Origin: Streptomyces sp. NBC_01471
GTDB taxonomy: Bacteria > Actinomycetota > Actinomycetes > Streptomycetales > Streptomycetaceae
Reading direction: 5' to 3'
Assembly: GCF_041438865.1 (NCBI RefSeq)
Contig: NZ_CP109450.1
Coordinates: forward strand, 1,839,001-1,903,000
DNA length: 64,000 bases
Shown here: positions 35,804-45,300 of the stretch, piece by piece
Layout of the letters: each line of letters opens with the position of its first letter
How positions within the stretch are numbered: position 1 is the first letter of the stretch
The notes under the pieces: generated by a model
What the model was told of the DNA's origin: nothing
Database searches by the model: none
Seen by the model: only the letters and a program-made list of their open reading frames with translations
Made by a program: the position numbers and the translations under genes

Positions 35804-35998
35804 TCACTTCGCGGCGGTGACCTGCGCCGGGGCGGGCGCTTCCATCAGGATGGTGCGGCGCGGGTTGGCCGTCACGGCCGGCAGGGTCGCGGCGTGCTCC
35901 GGCTGCTCGGGGCGCTGCAGCTGCTCGGCGTCCGTGAGGTGGGCGAGAGTGGTGCGGCGGGGGTTGGCAATGTTGCGGAACAACGTCGTGGTCTTCAT
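35804..35998 (-). CDS. 64-residue protein with repeated ANPRRT motif, unknown function
   Basis: Starting at ATG 35998 the product begins MKTTTLFRNIANPRRTTLAH and ends APAPAQVTAAK. The hexapeptide ANPRRT occurs twice (residues ~11-16 and 44-49), each time followed by T/I-L. The matching DNA is an 18/19-base direct repeat (35851-35869 and 35950-35968). There is no signal peptide or membrane segment and no recognised domain. The ribosome site is weak; the frame continues upstream to an ATG at 36082. I have a faint memory of similar short proteins at this place in other Streptomyces. The neighbour across the promoter region is cvnA1. Confidence 0.65.
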   Translation of the reverse strand: MKTTTLFRNIANPRRTTLAHLTDAEQLQRPEQPEHAATLPAVTANPRRTILMEAPAPAQVTAAK

Positions 35999-36615
35999 CT
36001 GCTGGTGAGGCCCTGTCGGTCGGGCGGCGCCGGGGCGCCGGTTGTCGGATTCGCCATCCCTGTAAAGCATCAGGCTAAACATCTGATTCCCCGCGGAAGG
36101 GCGGGCCGGACAACGATCTAGGTGTGAGTTTGCTCACGAATTGAGCGGCATTTAGGGCATTACGGTCACCCAATACCCGTGCAGCAAGCGGACATTACCC
36201 ATGCGAACCGTGCATTCCGCCCCTGATCATCGCGACTGGGACACCCCTGGCCCGTAAGCAGTACGTAAACAAAAGTCCGATTCATCCGGGAACAATTTCT
36301 ACGCCTGGTGATGTGCCGCTCACGCCGTGTCAATAAGGTCACATCCCCGCACTCGGGCCTTGTTGGAGATCCGTCGCTGTGCTGGAATTCCACGCACTGC
36401 CGCGCAGTCTTTGTGAAAACACAGGCAGGCCGGCGCACGAAGCGCGCGACGCAGCGCCGAGTGGCGGCGGTAAAAGGGGGAGAACACGCCGGTCACTGAC
36501 GACCACCATGGGGCGCGCCGCGCCCCACGACTCGACACCGTTCCGCCGCCTGTGCGGGGGAACGCCTGGTCCAGAGGTTGCGACGCTAGTGCAGGGACGT
36601 TTCAAGAGGGATGGC
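35999..36615. other. 617-base intergenic region upstream of cvnA1
   Basis: Comparatively AT-rich between 36120 and 36330, so probably a promoter region for cvnA1 and for the 64-residue gene. It holds a CRP-like dyad (36123-36138) and the 12-mer GTGCTGGAATTC at 36379, which recurs upstream of cvnA2. From 36379 the cvnA1 frame is open, so an N-terminally longer CvnA1 from that GTG cannot be excluded. Confidence 0.6.
36123..36138. promoter_or_regulatory. CRP-like dyad upstream of cvnA1
   Basis: TGTGAGTTTGCTCACG has the TGTGA-N6-TCAC arrangement of CRP/GlxR-family sites, five paired bases per arm (GTGAG/CTCAC). It lies 125 bases from the 64-residue gene start and ~490 bases from the cvnA1 ATG. 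Confidence 0.45.
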
Positions 36616-39600
36616 ATGGGGTCTCCCCAGGCCCGCCAGGGTCGAGGGGAAGCCGCGGCTGAACAGGAGCCTCGCGGCGGATCCGACCGCGGCTCCTCGG
36701 CCCAGCACGCCCAGACCCCCCAGAATCACCGCCAGACCACGGCCGGCGGCGGTGAGCCGAGTACCACCCCTTCGGCTCCGGCCGCGCCGAAGCCGAAGGG
36801 CCAGGCCGGCACGGGCTCACGGATGGCTCTGCGCAACTGGCGCATCAGCACCAGGCTCGTCTCCCTGCTGGCACTGCCCGTGGTCGCCGCGACCACTCTG
36901 GGCGGACTGCGCATCAGCGACTCGCTGGACAAGATGCAGCAGCTGGACCACATGCAGCTGCTCACCCAGATGACCAAGCAGGCGACCGAGCTGGCCGCCG
37001 CGCTCCAGGAGGAGCGCGACAAGTCCGCGGGTCCGCTGTCGCACGGCGCGAAGGCAAACGACTTCAACGTCGAAGAGCCCCGCAAGCGCACCGACCTCGC
37101 CGACCAGGCCTTCCTCGCGGGCACCGCGAACTTCGACAAGGCGAACCGCGACGACTCGATCGAGTCGATCCGCGGCAGCCTCCGGGGCATCGCCACCAAG
37201 CTGACCCGGCTCAAGGCCATCCGCGCCGACGCGTACCAGGGCGACGCCACCACCTCGCAGACGGTCAACGAGTACAGCGAACTGATCGACTCGCTGCTCG
37301 GCCTCTCCCAGGACATGGCCCAGGCGACGGCCAACCCCGAGATGATCAAGCGGACCCGCGCTCTGGCGGCCTTCTCCTCCGCCAAGGAGTACGCGTCGAT
37401 CCAGCGGGCGGTCATCGCCGCCGCACTGCCGACGAGCAACAAGGGCCACGGCCACCTGGCGGAGAGCGACCGTCTCTTCGCCAAGTCCGCGATGCAGAGC
37501 GAGGAGGACGAGCTCAAGTCCTTCAAGCTGGTCTACGCGGGCAACGCGGCGGCGCTGACCGCCCCGCTGGACACCGGTAACCCGGAGATCACCGCGGCCA
37601 ACCTGTACGCGAAGCACGTCCTGGAGAACACGGGCGGTCTGGACAGCCAGGCCCCGCGTTCGTACAAGGACTGGTACGACGCGGACAGCAACCGCATCAC
37701 GGCCATGAAGACCATCGAGGCCACGCTCCTCGGCGAGATGGAGCAGAAGGCCCGCGAGCTGCGCAACGACGCGGAGCGCGAGGCGATCATCAACGCCGCG
37801 CTCATCGTGCTCGTGCTCGGTGTCTCGCTGGTCGGCGCCTATGTCGTGGCCCGGTCCATGATCCGCTCGCTGCGGCGGCTCCAGGACACCGCGACCAAGG
37901 TCGCGAGTGAGCGCCTTCCCGAGCTGGTCAAGCAGCTCTCCGAGACCGACCCGCAGGACGTCGACACCTCCGTGGAGTCCGTCGGTGTGCACAGCAGGGA
38001 CGAGATCGGAAAGGTCGCGACGGCCTTCGACGACGTCCACCGCGAGGCCGTCCGGCTCGCCTCCGAGCAGGCCATGCTGCGGGGCAACGTCAACGCGATG
38101 TTCACCAACCTCTCGCGCCGCAGCCAGGGCCTCATCCAGCGTCAGCTCTCGCTCATCTCCGAACTGGAGTCCCGCGAGGCCGACCCGGACCAGCTGTCCT
38201 CGCTCTTCAAGCTCGACCACCTCGCGACCCGTATGCGCCGGAACGGCGAGAACCTCCTGGTCCTCGCGGGCGAGGAGCCCGGCCGCCGGTGGACCCGCCC
38301 CGTGCCGCTGGTCGACGTGCTCCGCGCCGCCGCGTCCGAGGTGGAGCAGTACGAACGCATCGAGCTGGCGGCGGTGCCCGCGACCGAGGTCGCGGGACGC
38401 GTCGTCAACGACCTCGTCCACCTGCTCGCCGAGCTGCTGGAGAACGCCACCTCGTTCTCCTCGCCGCAGACCAAGGTCCGGGTGACCGGTCACGCGCTGC
38501 CCGACGGACGGGTGCTCGTGGAGATCCACGACACCGGTATCGGCCTCTCCCCCGAGGATCTCGCCGCGATCAACGAGCGGCTCGCGTCGCCGCCCACCGT
38601 GGACGTCTCCGTCTCCCGCCGCATGGGCCTGTTCGTGGTCGGCCGCCTCTCGCTGCGCCACGGCATCCGCATCCAGCTCCGGCCCTCCGACTCCGGTGGT
38701 ACGACCGCGCTGGTCATGCTGCCCGTCGACGTCGCGCAGGGCGGCAAGAAGGCTCCGGCCAAGCCGGGTATGCCCGGTGGCCAGCAGCAGTCGCAGCAGC
38801 TGGGCCAGTCGCAGCAGGGTCCGCCGCAGCAGGGCGCGGGCGCCCCGGGCCATGCCGGTGCAGGTGCCGGTGCCCCGCGTGGTCAGGTCTCGGGTACGGG
38901 TCCGCGCGCCGCGCTGCCCGCCCGCGACGGCGACCGCTCGATCCAGCCCGGCGGTCCGCAGCAGCAGGGGCTGCCGCAGGGCGGCTCCGCCCCCGCTCCG
39001 GCGGTGAACGCCTTCGGCGCAGGGGCACCCATGCCGCGCCGGGCCGCCCAGGGCGGTCGCGGCGGCCGGGGCGAGGCCCCCGGACGCGGCGGCAACGGCC
39101 CGCAGCAGCCCGGGGACGGCATGTTCCAGCCCCCGGCCGGACGCCAGCAGCAGCTGCCGCCCACCGGCGGCCCGCGCGCGGAGCTGCCCGGCGGTAACCC
39201 GGGTGCACCGTCGCAGCCTCAGGCCGGCGGCCCGCCGTCGCCGCAGAACCCGCAGCAGCCGCAGCAGCCGCAGCGCGCGCAGACCACCAGCTGGGGCAAT
39301 GAACTGCCGCAGCGGGGGGCCCAGGACACGCCGCGCGGCCACGAGGACCCGGACACCGGCACGAACGGCTCCGGCACGAACGGCTCCGGTGCGTTCGGAT
39401 CCGGCGCGTTCGGCGCCGGTACCAGCGGTTCCGCCATCAGCGGCTCCGGTGCCCAGTACCGCCAGCCGATGCGCCCGCTGCGCCAGTCCGGCGAGCGCTC
39501 CCCGGCGGACGACCCCTTCGGCAACGGCCGCCAGGCCGACGACCGGCTCTCCGCCGAGCGCCAGGGCCCCGGCTCCACCGCCGAGTTCCAGCGTCCGGAC

Positions 39601-40506
39601 TTCAACGGCCCGCCGCCCGGCCGCACCGGCCAGTTCGAGCGTTCCGACGTCTTCGAGCGGCCGGATGTCCGCGGCCCGCAGCGGCGCCCGCAGATACCCC
39701 AGCCGCAGATACCCCAGGCACCGCAGCCCCAGCAGCAGGACGGCCGGTTCCAGGACAGCCAGTTCCAGGAAGAGCGCTTCCAGGACGGCGGATACCAGGA
39801 CAACCGGTACCCGGACCCCCAGCAGCAGGACCCGTACCAGGACCGCCAGCAGCAGGATCCCGCGTCCACCGCGCAGTTCCCGCGAGCCGAGCTGTCGGAC
39901 TTCGGGGGCTTCAACTCCCCGCGCCCGCCCGCCCCTTCGGAGGCCCCCGGCGGCGCCCCGCACCAGCGTGACCGTGCCGACGCCGACTTCGGCGCGCCGC
40001 GCCCGCCCGCGCCGCAGAGCCTGCCCCCGCAGCCTCAGTACGAAGCGCTGCCGCCGGCCGCCGACCCGGGCGACGGACGTACCCCGCTCTACGACACCCT
40101 GGAGACCAACTGGTTCCACGGCGCGCAGTCCGCGAGGGCCGCGCAGCCGCAGGAACCGGCCGCTCCCCAGCAGCCCGAGCCGGCCGCTTCCGCGGCACCG
40201 CCCCGCGACCCCATGGCCCAGACTGCCCCCGGCAGCAACTGGCGGGCATCGCCCAACGACGAACTCGTACGGCAGGCCGAGCGGGCCAAGAAGCCCGCTG
40301 CCGGTGGTGTCACCACATCCGGTCTGCCCCGACGCGTACCGCGCGCCAATCTGGTGCCCGGCACCGCACAGCAGCAGGCCCACCAGGCCGGTCCGCAGGT
40401 TTCGCGTGCGCCCGACGACGTACGCGGCCGGCTGACCAATCTCCGGCGTGGCATCCAACAGGGTCGCCAGGCCGGAACCGGCCCCTCACACCAGCAGGAG
40501 CACTAG
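36616..40506 (+). CDS. cvnA1: Conservon sensor-like ATPase CvnA (first locus)
   Basis: A 1296-residue membrane protein. It has a short basic/disordered N-terminus, TM1 at ~80-100, an extracellular nitrate/nitrite-sensing (NIT)-type helical domain to ~390, TM2 at ~391-414 (LIVLVLGVSLVGAYVVA), a HAMP region, the conserved DHLATRMRRNGENLLVLAGEEP helix, and a histidine-kinase-type ATPase domain at ~597-705 with LLENAT (N box) and DTGIGL (G1). No standard phospho-accepting His box is evident. About 590 residues of Pro/Gln/Gly-rich tail end in a conserved peptide (SGLPRRVPRANLV, then VSRAPDDVRGRLTNLRRG). CvnA is thought to act like a receptor for the CvnB-C-D module. Start ATG 36616 follows AGAGGGA. 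Confidence 0.93.
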   Translation: MGSPQARQGRGEAAAEQEPRGGSDRGSSAQHAQTPQNHRQTTAGGGEPSTTPSAPAAPKPKGQAGTGSRMALRNWRISTRLVSLLALPVVAATTLGGLRISDSLDKMQQLDHMQLLTQMTKQATELAAALQEERDKSAGPLSHGAKANDFNVEEPRKRTDLADQAFLAGTANFDKANRDDSIESIRGSLRGIATKLTRLKAIRADAYQGDATTSQTVNEYSELIDSLLGLSQDMAQATANPEMIKRTRALAAFSSAKEYASIQRAVIAAALPTSNKGHGHLAESDRLFAKSAMQSEEDELKSFKLVYAGNAAALTAPLDTGNPEITAANLYAKHVLENTGGLDSQAPRSYKDWYDADSNRITAMKTIEATLLGEMEQKARELRNDAEREAIINAALIVLVLGVSLVGAYVVARSMIRSLRRLQDTATKVASERLPELVKQLSETDPQDVDTSVESVGVHSRDEIGKVATAFDDVHREAVRLASEQAMLRGNVNAMFTNLSRRSQGLIQRQLSLISELESREADPDQLSSLFKLDHLATRMRRNGENLLVLAGEEPGRRWTRPVPLVDVLRAAASEVEQYERIELAAVPATEVAGRVVNDLVHLLAELLENATSFSSPQTKVRVTGHALPDGRVLVEIHDTGIGLSPEDLAAINERLASPPTVDVSVSRRMGLFVVGRLSLRHGIRIQLRPSDSGGTTALVMLPVDVAQGGKKAPAKPGMPGGQQQSQQLGQSQQGPPQQGAGAPGHAGAGAGAPRGQVSGTGPRAALPARDGDRSIQPGGPQQQGLPQGGSAPAPAVNAFGAGAPMPRRAAQGGRGGRGEAPGRGGNGPQQPGDGMFQPPAGRQQQLPPTGGPRAELPGGNPGAPSQPQAGGPPSPQNPQQPQQPQRAQTTSWGNELPQRGAQDTPRGHEDPDTGTNGSGTNGSGAFGSGAFGAGTSGSAISGSGAQYRQPMRPLRQSGERSPADDPFGNGRQADDRLSAERQGPGSTAEFQRPDFNGPPPGRTGQFERSDVFERPDVRGPQRRPQIPQPQIPQAPQPQQQDGRFQDSQFQEERFQDGGYQDNRYPDPQQQDPYQDRQQQDPASTAQFPRAELSDFGGFNSPRPPAPSEAPGGAPHQRDRADADFGAPRPPAPQSLPPQPQYEALPPAADPGDGRTPLYDTLETNWFHGAQSARAAQPQEPAAPQQPEPAASAAPPRDPMAQTAPGSNWRASPNDELVRQAERAKKPAAGGVTTSGLPRRVPRANLVPGTAQQQAHQAGPQVSRAPDDVRGRLTNLRRGIQQGRQAGTGPSHQQEH

Positions 40507-40929
40507 TTGAGTCCGATGAGCCAGGCGGCGCAGAATCTGAACTGGTTGATCACGAACTTCGTGGACAACACCCCCGGGGTGTCCCACACAGTGGTGGTCT
40601 CCGCCGACGGACTTCTGCTGGCCATGTCCGAAGGCTTTCCGCGTGACCGTGCCGACCAGCTGGCGGCCGTCGCCTCCGGGCTGACCTCGCTCACCGCGGG
40701 CGCCTCCCGGATCTTCGAAGGCGGCGAAGTCGCCCAGACCGTGGTGGAGATGGAGCGCGGCTTCCTCTTCCTCATGTCGGTCTCGGACGGCTCCTCCCTC
40801 GCCGTTCTCTCCCACCCGGACTGCGACATCGGCCTGGTCGGGTACGAGATGGCGCTGCTCGTCGACCGCGCGGGCAGCGTCCTCACCCCGGACCTGCGCG
40901 CCGAACTCCAGGGGAGCCTGCTCCACTAG
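40507..40929 (+). CDS. cvnB1: Conservon roadblock/LC7 protein CvnB (first locus)
   Basis: A 140-residue roadblock/LC7 protein, MSQAAQNLNWLITNFVDNTPG onward, with HTVVVSADGLLLAMSEGFP and VSDGSSLAVLSHPDCDIG. Roadblock proteins act as GTPase regulators, here presumably for CvnD. TTG at 40507 is seven bases after AGGAG, while the ATG three codons later is too far from it; the second conservon has GTG at the matching place, so the longer form is chosen. It starts directly after the cvnA1 stop. Confidence 0.95.
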   Translation: MSPMSQAAQNLNWLITNFVDNTPGVSHTVVVSADGLLLAMSEGFPRDRADQLAAVASGLTSLTAGASRIFEGGEVAQTVVEMERGFLFLMSVSDGSSLAVLSHPDCDIGLVGYEMALLVDRAGSVLTPDLRAELQGSLLH

Positions 40930-41048
40930 AGAATCGTCCCCCACAGGTTCAGCCCGTACGTTCATCACTTACCGTCCGGCCGCTTCCCGCCCCCCACCGG
41001 CCCAGTCAGACGGCACTCCGATTCATCGCTGTCACGCCCGGAGGATCC

Positions 41049-41456
41049 ATGACCCCGCCCCCCGCCTCTCACGATCCGTACGGCGTGCTGCACGACGCGT
41101 CGTACGACAGTGAAGGCGACCAGCCCCTGGTACGTCCGTACGCCATGACCGGCGGCCGGACCCGGCCCCGCTACCAGCTCGCCATAGAGGCACTGGTCAG
41201 CACCACGGCCGACCCGGTGCACCTCGCGGGCCTGCTCCCCGAGCACCAGCGGATATGCCACCTGTGCCGCGAGGTCAAGTCGGTGGCCGAGGTGTCGGCG
41301 CTGCTCTCGATGCCCCTGGGTGTGGCGCGGATCCTCGTGGCCGACCTGGCGGAGGCCGGCATGGTGGCCATTCACCAGCCGGGCAACGGAGAGGCCGGCG
41401 GCACGCCGGACGTGACACTGCTCGAAAGGGTGCTCAGTGGACTTCGCAAGCTCTAG
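41049..41456 (+). CDS. cvnC1: Conservon DUF742 protein CvnC (first locus)
   Basis: A 135-residue DUF742 protein. A short variable N-terminus precedes the conserved LVRPYAMTGGRTRPRYQLAI and EHQRICHLCREVKSVAEVSALL, then the winged-helix-like LGVARILVADLAEAGMV and the end LLERVLSGLRKL. ATG 41049 follows GGAGGA. The final 20 bases overlap the cvnD1 start, and the GAAAGG ribosome site for cvnD1 lies inside this gene. Its biochemical role is unknown; in the system it may bridge CvnA and CvnD. Confidence 0.95.
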   Translation: MTPPPASHDPYGVLHDASYDSEGDQPLVRPYAMTGGRTRPRYQLAIEALVSTTADPVHLAGLLPEHQRICHLCREVKSVAEVSALLSMPLGVARILVADLAEAGMVAIHQPGNGEAGGTPDVTLLERVLSGLRKL

Positions 41457-42018
41457 CGGCGGGACGGCCAGATCGACCACCTCCGCGAAGATCGTGGTGG
41501 CGGGAGGCTTCGGCGTGGGTAAGACCACGTTCGTCGGCGCCGTCTCGGAGATCAACCCGCTGCGTACCGAGGCCGTCATGACGTCCGCTTCGGCGGGCAT
41601 CGACGACCTCACACACACCGGGGACAAGACCACCACCACGGTGGCCATGGACTTCGGACGCATCACCCTCGACCAGGACCTGATCCTCTACCTGTTCGGC
41701 ACCCCCGGACAGGACCGCTTCTGGTTCATGTGGGACGACCTCGTACGCGGCGCCATCGGCGCCGTCGTCCTCGTCGACACCCGCAGGCTGTCCGACTGCT
41801 TCCCCGCGGTCGACTACTTCGAGAACTCGGGACTCCCCTTCGTCATCGCCCTCAACGGCTTCGACGGACACCAGCCCTACACCCCCGACGAAGTACGCGA
41901 AGCACTCCAGATCGGCCCCGACACCCCCATCCTCACCACCGACGCACGACACCGCGCAGATGCAAAGAGCGGACTCATCACACTCGTTGAGCACGCACTG
42001 ATGGCACGTCTCAAGTAG
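41437..42018 (+). CDS. cvnD1: Conservon small GTPase CvnD (first locus)
   Basis: A 193-residue Ras-like GTPase of the conservon family. The P-loop is GGFGVGKTTF at ~24-33, the switch/G3 region YLFGTPGQDRFWF at ~88-100, and a G4-like ALNGFDGH replaces the usual NKxD. GTG at 41437 overlaps cvnC1 by 20 bases. The protein differs from CvnD2 at only four residues. CvnD GTPases resemble MglA/SarX and are proposed to be controlled by CvnA and CvnB in development and antibiotic regulation. Confidence 0.96.
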   Translation: MDFASSSGGTARSTTSAKIVVAGGFGVGKTTFVGAVSEINPLRTEAVMTSASAGIDDLTHTGDKTTTTVAMDFGRITLDQDLILYLFGTPGQDRFWFMWDDLVRGAIGAVVLVDTRRLSDCFPAVDYFENSGLPFVIALNGFDGHQPYTPDEVREALQIGPDTPILTTDARHRADAKSGLITLVEHALMARLK

Positions 42019-42384
42019 TCGTCCTTCTACGGCAGTTGCCGTAGCCAATCTGGGGCGGACTGTGGTCTTTGACACGATCCGCCCCCATGTTCATAACGTT
42101 TCGACAGAGAATTCATCGACTGCGGACACCCGTTGCATCCGCACGGTGCCGCTCTGCTCACATCGGTCCCTGCTTTTGGCGCGGCTCGCTCTGTTTGACC
42201 GTTTTATCTGAGGCGTACGACACTCGGAGCGGCGGGTTCCAGCTGTTTGGAGCCACGCCGCCCGACGTGCTGGAATTCGGCGAACTCCCGAGTAGGACCG
42301 TCACCGTTCGACGGCCGGTCCGAGTACGGCTCTGAACGATAGACGGCACACCGTGGGTGCCGACGCCGAGAGGTTGTTGGTCGA
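42019..42384. other. 366-base intergenic region upstream of cvnA2
   Basis: No gene seen. TTGACC at 42195-42200 with GACACT 18 bases on is a possible promoter. GTGCTGGAATTC at 42267-42278 repeats the element found upstream of cvnA1. No terminator-like stem was noticed after cvnD1, so read-through from the first conservon is possible. Confidence 0.5.
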
Positions 42385-45300
42385 GTGAGGCGAAGCAGGA
42401 AGAGCTCCGCGGCGGAGCAGGCGCGGGGGAACTTCACGCCGCCGTCGCAGTCGGTGACGTCTCCTGCCGGCCGGTCCGGAGCCGCTGCCGTGGGCGGTGA
42501 CACCGGTACGAGCGGCAGCCGGCTGGCGCCGCGCAACTGGCGTGTGCCCACGAAGCTCAACGCCATTCTGCTGATCCCTGTGGTGGTCGGCCTCGTCATG
42601 GGCGGATTCCAGGTCAGCAGCGCGATCACCACCTGGAACGGCGCACGGGACGCCGAGCGGGTCGCTCTCGTCGTACGGGCCGCTTCGGCGTACAGCGAGG
42701 CGCTGCTCCAGGAGCGTGACGACAGCGCGGAGCCGCTGCTGTCCAACCACCGCGACAGCTTCGACGTCAAGCGTGCCTACAGCCGCACGGACGCCGCCGC
42801 CAGGTCCTTCGACACCGCGGTGAAGGCCCTGCCGAAGACCAAGGGCCTTCAGCGCCGCCTCCAGCTCTTCCGCGCGGAGGAGCCCACCCTCGCCACGCTG
42901 CGCAAGACGGCGTACGCCGAGGCGATGGACCCGGTGAAGACCGAAGAGGGCTACGTCAAGGTCCAGCACTCGCTGATGGAGTTCTCCAATGAACTCGGCC
43001 TCGGCACCGGCAACATCACGAGCTACGGGCGCACGGTCTACGCGATCCAGCTGGCCCAGGCCGCGGAGTCGCTGCAGCGCTCCATCGGTACGCATCTGCT
43101 GGTGCGCCCGAGCCAGGACCCCACGACCTTCCAGGCGCAGGTCGTCGCCTTCAACTCGTACAACTACCTGGAGCAGATCGCCCTCCAGGAGTACGTCTCG
43201 GGCGGCACCGAGGAGGACGCCACCGCGCTGCGGTCGGCCATGGCCGACCAGGCCGCCAGTGCCAAGAACTACGTGTCCCGCGACCGGGAGACGGCCAAGG
43301 GCGCGAAGAAGCACTATGTGACCCCGCCGGCCAAGGGCGGCTCGATGTTCGACGGCATCGCGGCCGAGATCGGCAAGGGCCGGACCCCCGCGGCGCTGAA
43401 GGCCAAGGGCATCGACTCCGAGTCCTGGGCCATCGCGGCCGGTACCAGGTTCAACGGCTACAGCACGGTCGAGAAGAACCTGGTCGACAAGGCGGTCGCG
43501 GACGCGGCGACCATCTCGCACAACGCGAAGAACGACGCCATCACCGACGGCGCCGTCGTCCTCGTCGCCCTCCTGGTCGCCTTCGTCCTGGCCGGGATGA
43601 TGGCCCGCCAGATGAGCCGGGCGATGCGGCGCCTGCGCACCGCCGCCTTCGGCGTGGCCGAGCAGCGGCTGCCGATGCTCGTCGACCAGCTCTCACGCAC
43701 CGAACCGGGCCGGGTCGACACCCGGGTCGAGCCCATTCCGATCCACACCCAGGACGAGATCGGCGAGGTGGCGCGCGCCTTCGACCAGGTGCACCGCGAG
43801 GCGGTCAGGCTCGCGTCGGAGCAGGCCATGCTCCGGGGCAACGTCAACGCGATCTTCACCAACCTCTCGCGCCGCAACCAGTCGCTCATCGAGGGCCAGC
43901 TGACCCTGATCACCGACCTGGAGAACAACGAGGCCGAGCCCGAGCAGCTGGAGAGCCTCTTCAAGCTCGACCACCTCGCGACCAGGATGCGCCGCAACGG
44001 CGAGAACCTGCTCGTGCTGGCGGGCGAGGAGCCGGGGCAGCGCTGGAACCAGCCCGTCCCGCTGGTCGACGTACTCAGGGCCGCCTCGTCCGAGGTGGAG
44101 TCGTACGAGCGCATCGAGCTGACCGGGGTGCCCGAGACCGAGATCCACGGCCAGTCCGTCACCGACCTGGTGCATCTGCTCGCCGAGCTGCTGGAGAACG
44201 CCACGACGTTCTCCTCCCCGCAGACCAAGGTGCGCGTCACGGCGACCCGGCTGCCGGACGGCCGGGTGATGATCGAGATCCACGACAAGGGCATCGGCCT
44301 CACGGCCGAGGACTTCGCGGACATCAACCACAAGCTGGCCAACCCGCCGACCGTGGACGCGGCGATCTCGCAGCGCATGGGGCTGTTCGTGGTCGGCCGC
44401 CTCGCCGACCGGCACGGCGTACGCGTGCAGCTGCGCCCCTCGGGTGAGCAGGCGGGCACCACGTCGCTGGTCATGCTCCCGGACGCCATCACGCACGGCG
44501 GTGGCGGCGAGCAGCTGCCCGCGGACGACTTCAGCGTCTCCTCGATCATCCCGGAGCAGCAGCCGCGGGAGCAGCAGTCCTTCCCGCAGGCTTCGCAGCG
44601 GACGGCCGCCGAACTCGGCTTCGACGACACCCGTTACGGGGACAGCGAACCGCGCCGCCTTGACCCGGTCAACCGCTCGCTGATGCGCGAGGAGCGCCGC
44701 GCGGCGCTCGATGGCCCGCACCACGGCGACGGCCGGCCGCTGTTCCGCGACGAAGTGCCGGCGCAGGAGCAGCAGTACGGGCAGGGGCAGCAGTACGCAC
44801 GCCAGGAGCACCCGCCGCAGGATGTCAACGGTTACGCCCAGCAGTACGGCCAGGAGCCGCTGCAAGCGCAGTACGACCAGAACGGTTATGCGGCTCACCC
44901 GGCCCCGGACGGCTATCAGGACGGCGCCCGTGCGGGCTCCGGCCACCCGGCGTCCGACGGCTGGCAGCCGCAGTACGACAGCACGTTCGAGCCGCAGCCC
45001 CAGCAGGGTGACTGGGCTGGTCAGGCCACGTACCAGGACGGTTTCGGGTCGGCGTACCAGCCCGAGGCCGAATCTGTACAGGGCGCTCCCGCGGCCGCTC
45101 CCGAACGCGTAGGCTTCGACCGTCCGGGACCGTCTCCGAGCACCTCCCACGAACTGACCGACGCAGGCCTTCCCCGCCGTGGCGGTCAGCAGCAGGCCCC
45201 GAAGCCGGCCCCCGGAGCACACCAGTCCGGTCAGCAGAACTCCGGTCGGCCTCCGGCCGGACAGCAGAATCCTGAGGAGCAGAACGAGGGGGCAGAGAGC

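Noticed and set aside
35850..35970. Direct repeat as a possible attachment site
   Set aside because: The 19-base repeat pair lies inside one small frame and encodes the ANPRRT motif twice; there is no integrase or tRNA end.
38760..40240. CAGCAG/CCGCAG-rich tandem repeats in cvnA1
   Set aside because: In frame they encode the Gln/Pro-rich disordered tail; treated as protein low complexity, not as a separate repeat element.
36817..40458. 1213-residue open frame antisense to cvnA1
   Set aside because: Low-complexity Arg/Gly/Leu text with no motif; the plus strand encodes conserved TM, HAMP and ATPase parts.
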